A DNA stretch of 9,611 bases, taken from Planctomycetaceae bacterium. Lineage in GTDB: Bacteria; Planctomycetota; Planctomycetia; Pirellulales; UBA1268. A model generated the notes under the pieces. The model was not told the origin of the DNA, did no database searches, and worked only from the letters and a program-made list of their open reading frames with translations. The DNA lies in the NCBI GenBank assembly GCA_009691925.1, contig SIAG01000138.1, positions 1 to 9,611 on the forward strand. The letters are read 5' to 3'. Of this stretch, positions 1 through 7,011 are shown in pieces (within the stretch, counting starts at the first letter, position 1; each line of letters begins with the position of its first letter). Made by a program: the position numbers and the translations under genes.

Positions 1-263
1 AATGGTGTTCAAACAGCTGCGCATGCGGCAGGAGGCCAGACCGATGCTGCGGCGGGCATCGGTAAGGCGGGTGGGGAGGGTGGCGCTGATCGTCGGACGA
101 TGCGAAATGCACGACCCTCGATGGCTTCACCCCCCAGGGCTAACGACGATTAGACCTGCGATTTCCACAGCCGCAAGCATTGGGCAGGCCCGGGAAACGG
201 CAATGTCGCGAAACGATTCTCAGACGTCGCCAAACGTTTCCGGCGATCCGGAGCGACCCCTGC

Positions 264-986
264 TCACCGAGGTGGGAGAAGTATTCGGAGTCGTTTGGCG
301 GCACTGGCACCGAGGCGCAGCGGCGTCGCGTGGCTGCCGAGATGGATCTCGGCTGAACGTGCGGCGGGGATGACGGCGACGATCCGCGCCGTGTTGACGA
401 TCAGCCCGCGGTCAATCTTGGCGAACGTTTCTAGCGGTAAACGGCCGATCCAGTCAGTGAAGCGATCGCGGATCAGGTAGGCCCGCCCGCCTTCGGTGAT
501 CACGCGGGAGTAGTGATCGGCCGCCTCGATCCAGAGGATGTCGCGGACCGCGACAAAGTGCCCAGAGCCGCCGAGCGCGAGGAGAGCCCTGTCGCCGTTG
601 TCGAGGCGATGAGACGGTTCCGCTGCGGCCCGCCCACCGCGAAAGCGATGGAGCGACGCCCGCAGTCGCGCCGGCGTTACCGGCTTGAGGAGGTAGTCGA
701 GGGCGTTGACCTCGAAGGCCCGGATGGCGTGTTCGTCATAGGCCGTGACAAACACTGCAGCAGGCGGAAGGTCGAGGGCGGCCAAGATCTCGAATCCCCC
801 CCCACCACGCATCTGGATGTCGAGGAACACCAGCTGTGGCCGGAGCGAAACGATTGCCGCGAGGGCCTCCATCTTCGTGCCCGCCTCGCCGACGATGGTT
901 ACCTCCGGCTCGTCCTCGAGGAGCGCCCGCAGCTGCACGCGAGCGAGTGGTTCGTCGTCGACGATCAGGCAGGTCATGGCTGTCAT
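264..986 (-). CDS. LytTR-family DNA-binding response regulator
   Basis: This is a 240-residue two-component response regulator. The N-terminal receiver domain (about residues 5-115) shows the acidic pocket D10-D11-E12, the phosphoacceptor D56 in FLDIQM, T81 and the conserved lysine K101 in LLKPV. The C-terminal LytTR DNA-binding domain (about 140-238) is recognisable from ILWIEAADHYSRVIT (150-164) and FAKIDRGLIVNTARI (188-202), the strand and loop segments typical of AgrA/LytR proteins. Length and domain order are normal for the family. Its ATG overlaps the kinase stop by 4 bases (ATGA, 983-986), so it is probably translationally coupled to the kinase at 983-2842. M4 is a possible alternative start. 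It presumably binds direct-repeat DNA sites to control transcription after phosphorylation by its neighbour. The target genes cannot be told from this window. Confidence 0.93.
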   Translation of the reverse strand: MTAMTCLIVDDEPLARVQLRALLEDEPEVTIVGEAGTKMEALAAIVSLRPQLVFLDIQMRGGGGFEILAALDLPPAAVFVTAYDEHAIRAFEVNALDYLLKPVTPARLRASLHRFRGGRAAAEPSHRLDNGDRALLALGGSGHFVAVRDILWIEAADHYSRVITEGGRAYLIRDRFTDWIGRLPLETFAKIDRGLIVNTARIVAVIPAARSAEIHLGSHATPLRLGASAAKRLRILLPPR

Positions 987-2842
987 ACGCCGTCCCTCGG
1001 GCGCGGAAGATCGAGGCGGGCCACCACGAGGTCACCTTCCTGCACAAGGCTGAAGCGGGCGTTTGGCCCGTAGTGGAGCGCGAGACGCTCGCGGATGTTC
1101 TTGGTGCCGAGACCGAGGCCAGCTGCGATCGTGTCGGCGGGCAAGCCGGCCGCCACGAGCAAACCAGGATTGGCCACGCTGATGACGATCCGCTCCCCGA
1201 CGGCGTGCGCCCCGATCTGCAATCGGAGATCGTCGTCGGTCTCCCGGGAATGCTTCACGGCGTTCTCAACGATCAATTGCAGCATGAACACCGGGACGGG
1301 GCAATCACCGATGCCGGGGGCGATGTCGTAGGTCGCGGCGAGCGCGTCACCGTAGCGGACCTGTTCGATATCGAGATAAGCACGGACAGTGGCAATCTCG
1401 TGGTCAAGCGGCACGAGTGCGGCGCGGGTCGGCAAAACCCGGAGCCGGAGAAACGTCGCGAGGCGTTCGACGATCGCGGGGATGCGTCCGGGCGCCACGC
1501 GAGACAAGGCGTCGATCGCCGTCAGGGTGTTGAAGAGAAAGTGCGGATTGATCTGGAATCGCAGGGCTTCGAGACGGGCCGCCGACTCCGCCTCGCGCGC
1601 GGCGGCGAGGCGCATCTCCGCTTCGAGCAGGTTCTTTTGACGCGACGAGATGGCGAGCGAGAACCCGGTGAGCATGACCGGCAGGGCGAACTGCCCAAGT
1701 CGCTGCTCCGAGACGAGTGGGGGAACGACATCCAGCGCCTCGAGGCGCATGATTGTGATGTAGACGGTGGTGATCGCCCCGGGTAACAGCACCATGGCGT
1801 AGTCCAGTCGCCAGCCGTCGAACGAACGGACCACCACCGCGAGGCTTGCGAGGAGGGCGACGATCATCGCCGTGAGCATGATCTGGGCGGCGATCGCGAA
1901 TGGGAAGAGCAGCAGGGAGCCGAGGGCGAGGACGAGAATCGCCGTGGCGGTCCGAGCAATGCCGCGATCGAGCACCGTCACGCGCTCAGCCCCGATGGCC
2001 GCCAGGTTGAAGCCGATGAAACCAAAGGTGCCGATGCCGGCAGCGGCCATCAAGCCTTGCTTCTCGAGCCACAGCGGCCGGCCAGGCCAGAAGACGGGGA
2101 GGTAGCCGTTGTAGATGCTGGCATAGGCCATGTACGCCAGGGCGATGACCATCAGCCGGCGGTCGAGCGGTCGCCGTTGCAGGCCTCCGAGCAGGAGGCT
2201 CTGGAAGGCAATCGCGGCACAGAAGCCAAACTGGGCCATGTCCCGCGCCGTCCGGATGACGTCGTGGCGGGCGTAGGCCGGAGGGGTGGCCACCGTCAGC
2301 GGGAGCCGGATCGAGGTGTCGCTCCGTGCCCGGCCGTAGACGACGCGTGAGCCCCCTGGAGGGAGCGGAAGACGCAGGAGCGGAAACCGGCTCGTCGCCG
2401 CGGCCTGGGCCTGTCGATCGACGGCCCCGTCCTCTTGCACAAGCTCCACCCGGCCGTCGTGGACGACGAACCAGGTGAAGTGGCTCAAACGCGCCGTCGA
2501 CAACTCGACGAGCCATTCCTGTGGCAGATTCGACGTCGAACGGATCTCTGCCCGCAGCCACACCGCCGCGGTCGTGAAGCCGTGGGTGGGAGGGAGGCCA
2601 CCGGTGGCGGTGAAGCGGTCGCTCCACGGCGCCGCGATCACGTCGCCGATGCCGAGGCTCGCGTCTGGATCGACGAGCACCGCGACGTGTGGCACGAGAT
2701 CGATGACCCCAGGTGTCTCGGCCCCGACAACCAGGGAAGGGGGGGAATCCGCAGCCGCGATCGCCGGAAGGCAGACACAGCACAACGCTCCGATGCGGGC
2801 AGTCCATCCTGGCAGCCGCGGGCGGGGGACTCCCAGGAGCAT
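983..2842 (-). CDS. LytS-type sensor histidine kinase with 7TMR-DISM sensor
   Basis: This 619-residue membrane histidine kinase is the cognate partner of the LytTR regulator it overlaps. A signal peptide fits residues 1-31 (hydrophobic ALCCVCLPAIAAA before D32). A periplasmic 7TMR-DISM extracellular-type domain spans about 40-190. About seven hydrophobic helices follow (near 201-219, 229-250, 264-284, 297-318, 319-338, 347-366 and 382-400), then a short coiled stretch rich in E, A and R (404-428). The kinase core is of the His_kinase/LytS class: the phosphoacceptor H434 lies in FQINPHFLFNTL, the ATPase N-box is LIVENAVKHS with N527, and the G-box is GLGLGTKNIRERL (575-587). The frame stays open upstream to 3232, but that part runs antisense and out of frame through an IS630 relic and lacks family similarity. 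ATG at 2842, directly before the signal peptide, is therefore preferred. No strong Shine-Dalgarno sits before it. The ligand is unknown. Confidence 0.9.
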   Translation of the reverse strand: MLLGVPRPRLPGWTARIGALCCVCLPAIAAADSPPSLVVGAETPGVIDLVPHVAVLVDPDASLGIGDVIAAPWSDRFTATGGLPPTHGFTTAAVWLRAEIRSTSNLPQEWLVELSTARLSHFTWFVVHDGRVELVQEDGAVDRQAQAAATSRFPLLRLPLPPGGSRVVYGRARSDTSIRLPLTVATPPAYARHDVIRTARDMAQFGFCAAIAFQSLLLGGLQRRPLDRRLMVIALAYMAYASIYNGYLPVFWPGRPLWLEKQGLMAAAGIGTFGFIGFNLAAIGAERVTVLDRGIARTATAILVLALGSLLLFPFAIAAQIMLTAMIVALLASLAVVVRSFDGWRLDYAMVLLPGAITTVYITIMRLEALDVVPPLVSEQRLGQFALPVMLTGFSLAISSRQKNLLEAEMRLAAAREAESAARLEALRFQINPHFLFNTLTAIDALSRVAPGRIPAIVERLATFLRLRVLPTRAALVPLDHEIATVRAYLDIEQVRYGDALAATYDIAPGIGDCPVPVFMLQLIVENAVKHSRETDDDLRLQIGAHAVGERIVISVANPGLLVAAGLPADTIAAGLGLGTKNIRERLALHYGPNARFSLVQEGDLVVARLDLPRPRDGV

Positions 2843-2859
2843 CCCGTCGGGTGCGGTCC

Positions 2860-3156
2860 TTATCCGGCTTGGGCGGGATAGCGAGCCCGATCTTCCAGGA
2901 AGACGTTGCGTATGACTTGCGGTTGCGTCTGTCTTTGCCGCAGGTGTGATCGGGTGTTTGCGATCATCTGCGACCGGTCGCGGGGGCGCTTGCGTCGCAT
3001 CGCCTGGTTCGTGTCCTGGTTGAGCAATTTGTTGGGGTTCAATTCGTTGGGGTTCAATTCGGGGCTGTATCCCGCCATGAAACACATCTCGATCTGGTCT
3101 CTCCTCGCGTCGATCCAGTGGGCGACCTCGGACCCCGCCAGCACGCTCGCCGCCCC
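2860..3156 (-). pseudogene. IS630-family transposase, C-terminal remnant
   Basis: About 98 codons stay open in this frame from just after a TAG at 3157-3159 to the TAA at 2860-2862. The translation contains MAGYSPELNPNE, then LLNQD, RRKRPRDRSQMI and RNVFLEDRARYPA, in the order of the C-terminal third of IS630/Tc1-like DDE transposases (SPELNP-E-LNQD, then RPRD and a terminal RY motif). The glutamate after ELNPN is in the position of the last catalytic acid. The catalytic Asp-containing N-terminal two thirds are missing: upstream DNA continues into unrelated or frame-broken sequence before the dprA-like stop at 3262. An in-frame 15-base duplication adds an extra ELNPN copy. I see no convincing terminal inverted repeat. 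A dead insertion-sequence fragment is the best reading. It fills most of the gap between the dprA-like gene and the kinase. Confidence 0.78.
3032..3061. repeat. 15-base perfect tandem duplication inside the IS630 relic
   Basis: The unit TTGGGGTTCAATTCG occurs twice head to tail (3032-3046 and 3047-3061) with no mismatch. On the minus strand it keeps the transposase frame and doubles the residues ELNPN beside the conserved SPELNP motif. It looks like replication slippage, in or after the life of the element. Confidence 0.9.
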
Positions 3157-3261
3157 CTACGGCCACCAGGCATCGGTCGAGTTGCCCGTTGTCAGGGGGA
3201 GGGCTGTTGTGGTTGTGAAGGGGTCGTTTCATCGATTGTCAGATGTCCCGGGAGTCGAGCG

Positions 3262-4230
3262 TCAAACAGAGCCGATGGGAGGCTTTCCTGTGCCGGCGGC
3301 GAGCAGCGAGCGCAGCTCCACCTCAGACTCGGGGTCGGGCCATGCAATTCCGCCGGTTCGCAACAGCTCAACGTTTCCCGGCGCCGGATCGTCAGACTGC
3401 CGCACCCACAGCGGCCCCCAGCGATACCTCTGCAACTGCTCGGAGGCCCCTGCCCAGGTGCCACCAGACCCGAGTGCTGACATGACAACCAATCCACCCT
3501 CGGCCAGGGCATAGATCAACGTGTTGCGCCCGATGGCGTGCCCGACGTGGAACGGGGCTGCCGGATCGTAGGGTGAAGCCAAGACCAAACGTCGATCGAT
3601 CAGTGCCTGGCGGTGCGCTCGGCTGATCGATTGCTTCTCGAGCGAGTCGGCCAGCATGACACACCCTCGCCCCCCGGCGTCGACCGCCGCGCCGACCGCG
3701 GCCTCGTCGACGCCCCGGGCTCCCCCCGAAACAATCGTGACTCCGGCTCGAGCGGCGAGCCGGCCAACGTCACGGGTCCAGTCGAGGACGTCGTCGGGGG
3801 CATTCCGCGAGCCGACGATGGCGAGCCCTCCGGAAGCCAGCAGCGACACCTCGCCGCAGCCGTAGAGGATCGGTGGGCAATTCTCTCGGAGGCGGATCTT
3901 CAATCGCCGCGGATAAGCGTCGTCGGCACGGCTGATCACCCAAATCGCCCTCGCCCGCCAGCGTTCCGTGGCCTGGGCAAGCTGGAAGCCCCGACAAAGA
4001 AGCTCGCGGAGCCGAGCCCCGGGGACGACCGATTCACACTCCGCGATCAGGGAATCGGCGGAAACAGCCACCAGATCGGCGGGCGTCCGCCCGAGCTCGC
4101 GCAGGCGCCGCGCCAGTCGCTTGTAGTCGCCGAGCGTCAACAGCTTCGGCCGGGGCCGGTCAGCATCGGTGATCAGCGGCGCCGTGAGGAGCAGGATCGC
4201 CTGCGTATCAGCCGTCAGTGGTCCGCTCAT
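3262..4230 (-). CDS. dprA: DprA/Smf-like Rossmann-fold protein, RecQ-linked
   Basis: This 322-residue protein belongs to the DprA/Smf (DNA_processg_A) superfamily. The diagnostic nucleotide-like fold motifs are present in order: YPRRL (106-110), AIVGSRN (137-143), TIVSGGARGVDEAA (165-178) and HAIGRNTLIYALAEGGLVVM (231-250), followed by GSGGTWAGA (254-262). In classical DprA the last block is a SGSLxTA-type motif. GGTWAGA marks a divergent subfamily of DprA-like proteins often not tied to natural transformation. The roughly 95-residue N-terminal region is helical and weakly conserved, and no C-terminal winged helix is apparent. Its ATG overlaps the RecQ-PRTase stop by 4 bases (ATGA, 4227-4230), so the two are almost certainly co-translated and functionally linked. 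Canonical DprA binds ssDNA and loads RecA. Here a role in sensing ssDNA or a nucleotide ligand in a defence operon is an inference. The gene symbol is the family name only. Confidence 0.88.
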   Translation of the reverse strand: MSGPLTADTQAILLLTAPLITDADRPRPKLLTLGDYKRLARRLRELGRTPADLVAVSADSLIAECESVVPGARLRELLCRGFQLAQATERWRARAIWVISRADDAYPRRLKIRLRENCPPILYGCGEVSLLASGGLAIVGSRNAPDDVLDWTRDVGRLAARAGVTIVSGGARGVDEAAVGAAVDAGGRGCVMLADSLEKQSISRAHRQALIDRRLVLASPYDPAAPFHVGHAIGRNTLIYALAEGGLVVMSALGSGGTWAGASEQLQRYRWGPLWVRQSDDPAPGNVELLRTGGIAWPDPESEVELRSLLAAGTGKPPIGSV

Positions 4231-6335
4231 GCTTCACTTCCCGCCATCGAGAGCGCCAACGGCCAAACCTCCCCGCTCCCGTGGCGCCGCAGCAGCCAGG
4301 CGGCGACGGTCAACGTCCACCTCGAGCCCACGATATCGTCGACTAACAGGACCGGTCCAGACGGCACGTTTCCCGGCACGATCCCCAAGGAGCCATCGAC
4401 GTTTCTCGCCTGAAAGGTGCTGTTGGACATCGCCTTCTGCTCTGGGCGGGGCTCGGTTTTTTCAAGCGCCGGGCTGAATGGGAGGCCGAGGGCGATGGCC
4501 AAACGGGCCGCGAAATCGGGCACAAGCTGTGGGTGACGCAGCGAGGGCACCGACGTGACCCACTCAGGCGCTGGCTGCGGATTCCATTCCTTCACGAGGC
4601 GGACACACGCGCCCACGAGATCATCGCCGAATCGACCGTCGCGGTGCTTTCCAACCCGCACCTTCTCGCCCCACCCGGCATCCCCCAAGGTGCACAGGGC
4701 GCGACCATCACAGGCGCGGCGATTGGCCTCGATGTTTCCATTCACTTCGCCCGTCGCCATGCCGGCACGCTGGTATCGCGGCAACCCGCCATCCGGCCAC
4801 CGCTTGCGGGCCTCGAAGGGGAGGTTGGTGCGTTTGAGGAAATCGATCGCCTCTTGGACCGTGGCCTCCGAAGCCGCTTCCGCCAGCGGCGGGAGCAGCG
4901 GCGATGGAATCCCCGCGGCATCGCCATCGAGGGCCCGAATCAGAAAACGCATCTGTTCACCGAACGGACAGGCGATGTAGCCGCGCATTTCGGCCTGCTC
5001 CTCCCGACGCAGGGCCGTGAGGCGCTCCGCCCGATCCCAAAACGATTCAGCGAGTGGGGCGGCGGTCAGTTGCCAGCGTGTGCCGTCTTTCACAATCGGC
5101 GCGGGAGATTCGAGCGCCAACAGCGCGATCGCCTTCTCGATCCGCGATTTGGTGAGATTGACCCCGGCCATGATCTTCGGAATCGACAGCCCGGTTTCAG
5201 AGCGTTCGATGACATCGAGAATCTTCGTGACTTCATCGCGAGAAGGAAAAGCAGACTCGATAAAATAGTCGAGGATCTCCGTTTCCTCGGAGCCGCTCAA
5301 GAGAACGCCGTAGGCTGAATCAATGGCCCGGCCCGCCCGGCCGACCTGCTGGTAATAATGAACGACAGACCCGGGCATCTGATAGTGGATCACGAACGCG
5401 AGATCGGGCTTGTCGTAGCCCATTCCGAGCGCGGTGGTGGCTACGAGTACCTTGAGCTCGTTGCGAAGCAACTGATCCTCCCGATAGACCCGCTTGTCGT
5501 CGTCGAGGCCGCCGTGATACGCCGCCGCATCGATGCCCTTCGACCGCAGCCATCGAGCCACAAGGTCGGCATCCCGGACGGTGAGGGTGTAGACGATGCC
5601 GCTCCCTTCAATCCCGGGAATCGTATCGGCGAGCCATGCCAGTCGGCCGGCCTGATCGGGAATCCGGATCGCCTGAAGCGTGAGCGATGGCCTGGCGAGA
5701 TCACCTCGCGAAACAACGAGATTATCCCCGAGGATGGAATGGAGATCGGCCATGACACGATCGTTTGCCGTGGCGGTTGTGGCCAGCAGGCGCACGTTTG
5801 GCGGGAGGGACTTGGCTGTCCGCTCGATGAGCCGGTAGTGCGGCCGGAAGTCGTGCCCCCAGTCGGAGATGCAATGGGCCTCGTCGATGACCAGAAGGGA
5901 GATCGTCGGCGCGATCGGTCCAAGCACGGTCCTTTGAAACTCCTCATTCCCGAGCCGTTCGGGAGAGATCAGGAGAATGTCGACGTTTCCCCGGACAACC
6001 TCCTGGGCGACGGCTGCCCACTCGGTCGGATTGCTGGAATTGATGGTGGCAGCCCGCACGCCCATTCGTTCTGCCGCACCGATCTGATTGCGCATCAGGG
6101 AGAGCAAGGGGGACACGAGAAGTGCAGGCCCGCCCCCCGCCTCGCGGAGGAGTTTTGTGGCGATGAAGTAGACGAAGCTCTTCCCCCATCCGGTTTTCTG
6201 AACAACCAGGAGCCGTCCATGGCCTTCGACGACATGGCGGATCGCCTCCTCCTGCCCGTCCCGAAACGCGGCACCGGGCTGCGCTGATCCTCTGCGAAGG
6301 AGCTCCAAAGCTCTCGCGGCGTCGACCTTGGCCAT
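4227..6335 (-). CDS. recQ: RecQ-like ATP-dependent DNA helicase fused to PRTase domain
   Basis: This 702-residue protein combines a superfamily-2 RecQ-type helicase with a C-terminal phosphoribosyltransferase-like domain. Helicase motifs in order are the GQEEAIRHV motif-0 region (27-35), Walker A TGWGKS (48-53), SPLLSLMRNQ (75-84), DEAHCISDWGHDFRPHY (151-167), LLATTATA (183-190), YHGGLDDDKR (273-282), LVATTALGMGYDKPDL (297-312) and the arginine finger region QQVGRAGR (329-336). The downstream RecQ zinc-binding region lacks the expected CxxC cluster. The C-terminal part (about 540-697) ends with a PRPP-loop-like VLLVDDIVGSRWTLT (662-676). The frame remains open to 6989, but MAKVDAARALELLRRG begins the family-like sequence and has a GGAG Shine-Dalgarno, so ATG at 6335 is chosen. 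A related RecQ-PRTase architecture exists in actinobacteria (recalled, not searched). It is coupled to the dprA-like gene. Confidence 0.9.
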   Translation of the reverse strand: MAKVDAARALELLRRGSAQPGAAFRDGQEEAIRHVVEGHGRLLVVQKTGWGKSFVYFIATKLLREAGGGPALLVSPLLSLMRNQIGAAERMGVRAATINSSNPTEWAAVAQEVVRGNVDILLISPERLGNEEFQRTVLGPIAPTISLLVIDEAHCISDWGHDFRPHYRLIERTAKSLPPNVRLLATTATANDRVMADLHSILGDNLVVSRGDLARPSLTLQAIRIPDQAGRLAWLADTIPGIEGSGIVYTLTVRDADLVARWLRSKGIDAAAYHGGLDDDKRVYREDQLLRNELKVLVATTALGMGYDKPDLAFVIHYQMPGSVVHYYQQVGRAGRAIDSAYGVLLSGSEETEILDYFIESAFPSRDEVTKILDVIERSETGLSIPKIMAGVNLTKSRIEKAIALLALESPAPIVKDGTRWQLTAAPLAESFWDRAERLTALRREEQAEMRGYIACPFGEQMRFLIRALDGDAAGIPSPLLPPLAEAASEATVQEAIDFLKRTNLPFEARKRWPDGGLPRYQRAGMATGEVNGNIEANRRACDGRALCTLGDAGWGEKVRVGKHRDGRFGDDLVGACVRLVKEWNPQPAPEWVTSVPSLRHPQLVPDFAARLAIALGLPFSPALEKTEPRPEQKAMSNSTFQARNVDGSLGIVPGNVPSGPVLLVDDIVGSRWTLTVAAWLLRRHGSGEVWPLALSMAGSEA

Positions 6336-6629
6336 AAAGGGTTTCTCCGCTGATAACAGGAGGTGACTTCGAAGCCACGCTGGGCGAAGGAATGAGTCTT
6401 CGCGATCAGTGAACCTAGCCCGTCTTGAATACGCCGATCCAAACGGTAGGAAGATTTCCGGCTCCTCGAAGCGCTGGCCGCCCGACGGACGAGCGGCGCT
6501 GCCGCCGCCGCGGCACGAAGCCGGGGGATGACTCGGGGCGATCGCCCGCCGGCAGCCCGAGCGCCGTGATCCCCAGAGCAAACGCCGTCTTCCCAGAGGA
6601 TCAAGTGGTTGTGTATATTTGTACCATAG
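6336..6629. other. Gene-free leader upstream of recQ-PRTase
   Basis: I see no supported gene here on either strand. The long open frames are composition-driven and change character abruptly at the recQ start. The right end (6607-6626) is a local A/T-rich patch in otherwise G/C-rich DNA and could hold a promoter for the minus-strand operon, but I cannot assign -35 and -10 boxes with confidence. Confidence 0.4.
6345..6348 (-). promoter_or_regulatory. Ribosome binding site of the recQ-PRTase gene
   Basis: On the minus strand GGAG (6348-6345) stands 9 bases before the ATG at 6335. It supports this start over the far upstream ATG at 6989, whose extra 218 codons read as low-complexity non-conserved sequence. 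Confidence 0.55.
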
Positions 6630-6809
6630 GCCAGCGAGGAGCTCGAACCTCCTAGTTTTTTCCCTGGGAATACCACGATCCCAGATCCTGGCGGCGCGGA
6701 TTTCGGAGCATTTCCCCGCCAATCTCGAGCACTTGGTCGACACTGGGACTCGCTCACCGAGGACGACCGCCGCCGGATCCGGGCAATCGTTGACGGCCGG
6801 CTCGCCTGA
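6630..6809 (+). pseudogene. Integrase C-terminal tail-like fragment 1
   Basis: An open stretch of 59 codons without a good start follows a TAG at 6627-6629 and ends in TGA at 6807-6809. Its last part reads PDPGGADFGAF, a linker, then WDSLTEDDRRRIRAIVDGRL. From memory, many planctomycete tyrosine integrases end with a linker containing GGAxxGA followed by a short helix-turn-helix-like tail of the form AW-x-LPExIRAGIxAMV, and this fragment follows that pattern with divergence. No catalytic core (R..HxxR..Y) is present. It may be a relic of an integrase gene, or a chance open frame. Confidence 0.3.
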
Positions 6810-6858
6810 TGGCCACAGGTGGGGGAACGAAGCAGTGCTGTCTTTGGCGGGGGCGTAG

Positions 6859-7011
6859 CCAGAGCCACAGCCTCCCAAGTCTAGCGACTCGGGGCTCATG
6901 GAGGCCGAGGCCATCCCGCCGGAGGTGGCTGAACTGGCCGCTGTCTGGCACCGCCTGGCCGATGCCGTTTGGGCTGGGATCGTGGCCATGGTGCGGGGGT
7001 CGAGAGAATGA
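6859..7011 (+). pseudogene. Integrase C-terminal tail-like fragment 2
   Basis: This frame opens after a TAG at 6856-6858 and stops with TGA at 7009-7011; an ATG at 6898 could start a 37-residue peptide. The residues ELAAVWHRLADAVWAGIV followed by AMVRGSRE closely match the pattern of the tail of planctomycete integrases (AWPxLPExIRAGIxAMVRA), as recalled. It lies on the same strand as, and just after, fragment 1, so two tail-like pieces stand in tandem with the catalytic domains gone. Alternatively it is a genuine small protein. I favour a relic. Confidence 0.38.

Noticed and set aside
1..263. Open frames at the left edge on both strands (for example plus frame 1 ending in TAG at 151-153 and a 123-codon plus ORF from 2 to 373)
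   Set aside because: Frames are short and compositionally biased, with no recognisable motif, and the longer one runs antisense into the response regulator. A partial gene ending at 153 cannot be excluded.
836..1786. 316-codon plus-strand ORF and other long plus-strand ORFs opposite the minus-strand genes
   Set aside because: These are shadows of high-GC coding sequence. The minus strand carries clear kinase, regulator, DprA and RecQ motifs.
2843..3232. Extension of the kinase reading frame to an ATG at 3232
   Set aside because: The extra 130 codons translate the IS630 relic in the wrong frame and would bury the signal peptide.
6607..6626. A/T-rich patch as a minus-strand promoter for recQ
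   Set aside because: A TACAAA-like box can be drawn on the minus strand, but the -35 match is poor and it lies about 270 bases from the start codon.
6637..6661. AGGAG-CTCGAAC-CTCCT hairpin followed by AG and six T, resembling a terminator, or on the minus strand a tRNA T-arm (GTTCGAG loop)
   Set aside because: The stem is only 5 pairs with no clear upstream plus-strand gene. The loop is offset by one base from a true T-arm and no acceptor, D or anticodon arms can be built.
6336..6989. Extension of the recQ frame to an ATG at 6989
   Set aside because: The added 218 residues are low-complexity, lack family similarity and run antisense to the tail-like fragments. The 6335 ATG has a Shine-Dalgarno and directly precedes conserved sequence.
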